From positions 1 through 42,104 of the forward strand of contig JASLCG010000132.1 of NCBI GenBank assembly GCA_030151885.1: a DNA stretch of 42,104 nt, in the 5' to 3' direction. The notes under the pieces were generated by a model. The model was given only the letters and a program-made list of their open reading frames with translations. It was not told the DNA's origin and did not search any database. Position numbers and translations under genes: made by a program. Of this stretch, positions 41,125 to 42,104 are shown one piece after another. Positions within the stretch are counted from its first letter, which is position 1, and the number at the start of each line of letters is the position of its first letter. Source of the DNA: Bacteroides sp. Its GTDB lineage: Bacteria > Bacteroidota > Bacteroidia > Bacteroidales > Bacteroidaceae.

Positions 41125-42104
41125 ATGTCTAACTTCGATAATATTAAGAATATTGTTCTGAAGATAGCTAAACTTATAAAGGACTTCTTGTTTAAACCAA
41201 AGAGCAAGGAGTTCTTTCTTTATGTTTTCTTTTGTGGTTTAGCGACAATCTTCTGGTTCATGTTAACTCTCAATGAAAATCACAAAGAAAACTTTGTTGT
41301 ACCAGTAGAACTGGTTGGATTACCCTCGAATGTAATGTTGACAAATACTCCAGACTCCGTTCTTGTATTTAATATAACAGCACGAGGTAGTAAAATCTTA
41401 GATTATAAGCTTCGTAATACATTTGGTAAAAAAGCCAGTATTGAATTAAAATTTGACTCCTTACTCTTAATTTCTAAGAAGAATCATATTAAACTATCAA
41501 CCACATCGTTATCAAGGTATTTATATTCTAAGTATAAAGATGTTGCTGATATCACTATAAGCTCTCCAGACACGCTAGAGTATATTTATGCTGAGGGTGA
41601 GGCTAAAAGAGTACCACTTCTTTTTAATGGGAAGCTAGAAACATCTTCTCAATACTTTATATTAGATACTTATCTTTCTCCAGACTCTATTGATGTTTAT
41701 GCTCCAAGTAAGATATTAGAGGGTATAAAAGAGGTTCAAACAGAATCTTTTTCATTGTCTGATATTATGGAGAGTCAAAGTAAAGGTCTAAAATTGTTAC
41801 CAATAAGAGGAGCTAAGTTTTTTCCAGACTCTACACGTTTAAATATTATTGTTGATGCTATTACTGAGAAAACTGTAATAGTACCTTTAATAGGTGTGAA
41901 TTTTCCAGACAATAAGTCATTACTAACTTTTCCTTCTGAAGTACAAGTTACATTCCAAATAGGAACTAAGTTATTTAATACAATTGATGCTAATGATTTT
42001 AGCATAGAGTTGCCTTATGAAGAGCTTGTAAAGCAAGAAGGAAACTATCCTATTAAATTGACCAAATATCCTGTAGAGGCAAAAAGAATACGAATTTCTC
42101 ATAA
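41125..42104 (+). CDS. YbbR-like domain protein, 3' end outside the window
   Basis: The frame from ATG at 41125 stays open to the window end (326 codons plus two bases), so the stop lies beyond. The protein begins MSNFDNIKNIVLKIAKLIKD, followed by a membrane helix (FFLYVFFCGLATIFWFM, about residues 33-50) and an extracytoplasmic part with YbbR-like repeats, e.g. FVVPVELVGLPSNVML, KRVPLLFNGKL, YLSPDSIDVYAPSKIL and KTVIVPLIGVNF. YbbR-type proteins (CdaR in Firmicutes) regulate diadenylate cyclase, but here no cyclase gene is visible; in Bacteroidales the gene commonly follows yajC. The function is inferred only at family level. Confidence 0.85.
   Translation, partial: MSNFDNIKNIVLKIAKLIKDFLFKPKSKEFFLYVFFCGLATIFWFMLTLNENHKENFVVPVELVGLPSNVMLTNTPDSVLVFNITARGSKILDYKLRNTFGKKASIELKFDSLLLISKKNHIKLSTTSLSRYLYSKYKDVADITISSPDTLEYIYAEGEAKRVPLLFNGKLETSSQYFILDTYLSPDSIDVYAPSKILEGIKEVQTESFSLSDIMESQSKGLKLLPIRGAKFFPDSTRLNIIVDAITEKTVIVPLIGVNFPDNKSLLTFPSEVQVTFQIGTKLFNTIDANDFSIELPYEELVKQEGNYPIKLTKYPVEAKRIRISH

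Overview
The window is AT-rich chromosomal DNA from a member of the Bacteroidota, most likely order Bacteroidales and probably close to a low-GC Bacteroides. The evidence is a MurF-alanine racemase fusion, a GSCFA protein, a very large hybrid two-component regulator with propeller repeats and an AraC output domain, a single-chain pyruvate:ferredoxin oxidoreductase, a PUR-alpha-like DUF3276 protein, and the order nusB-yajC-ybbR. Several promoters fit the Bacteroidota pattern (TTTG, 19-21 bp, TAnnTTTG), and Shine-Dalgarno sequences are largely absent. No rRNA, tRNA, CRISPR array, insertion sequence or phage gene was seen.

Layout. 1-1263: the 3' part of an MFS transporter gene and a PqqD-like gene. 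1264-1750: a gene-free convergent gap holding a 22-nt phased repeat cluster. 1751-6473 (minus): dxs-trkA-trkH. 6739-10644 (plus): GSCFA gene, murF-alr fusion, DUF2007 gene. 10722-15474 (minus): an AAA ATPase and nifJ. 15701-16882 (plus): an ATP-grasp-like protein whose 3' end overlaps that of a GHL10 lipoprotein/glycosidase-like gene (16839-18299, minus). 18416-19155 (plus): a small membrane protein and an outer-membrane barrel. 19215-21986 (minus): uvrA. 22185-23690 (plus): a second GHL10 gene. 23706-28776 (minus): a hybrid regulator tightly coupled to a split chromate-type transporter. 28954-34701 (minus): purL, eno, crcB. 34863-37211 (plus): pepT, gcvT. 37212-37493: a second convergent gap with the same repeat cluster. 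37494-39634 (minus): hslR, pth, rplY, DUF3276 gene. 39817-42104 (plus): nusB, yajC and a ybbR-like gene running off the window.

Most genes are housekeeping: isoprenoid precursors, K+ uptake, wall precursors, pyruvate oxidation, purine synthesis, glycolysis, C1 metabolism, ribosome upkeep and DNA repair. Four things stand out. (1) Two convergent intergenic regions carry clusters of a 22-nt unit (consensus near TATGTTGCCGACATACCTGAGG) with identical 22-nt direct phasing and a 19-nt offset at the inversion point. (2) The hybrid regulator has Lys where the receiver Asp should be, and its kinase ATP-binding boxes are eroded, yet it is translationally coupled to transporter genes. (3) The ATPase upstream of nifJ has Gln in place of the Walker B Glu. 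(4) purL and rplY have structured leaders, the purL one resembling an attenuator.
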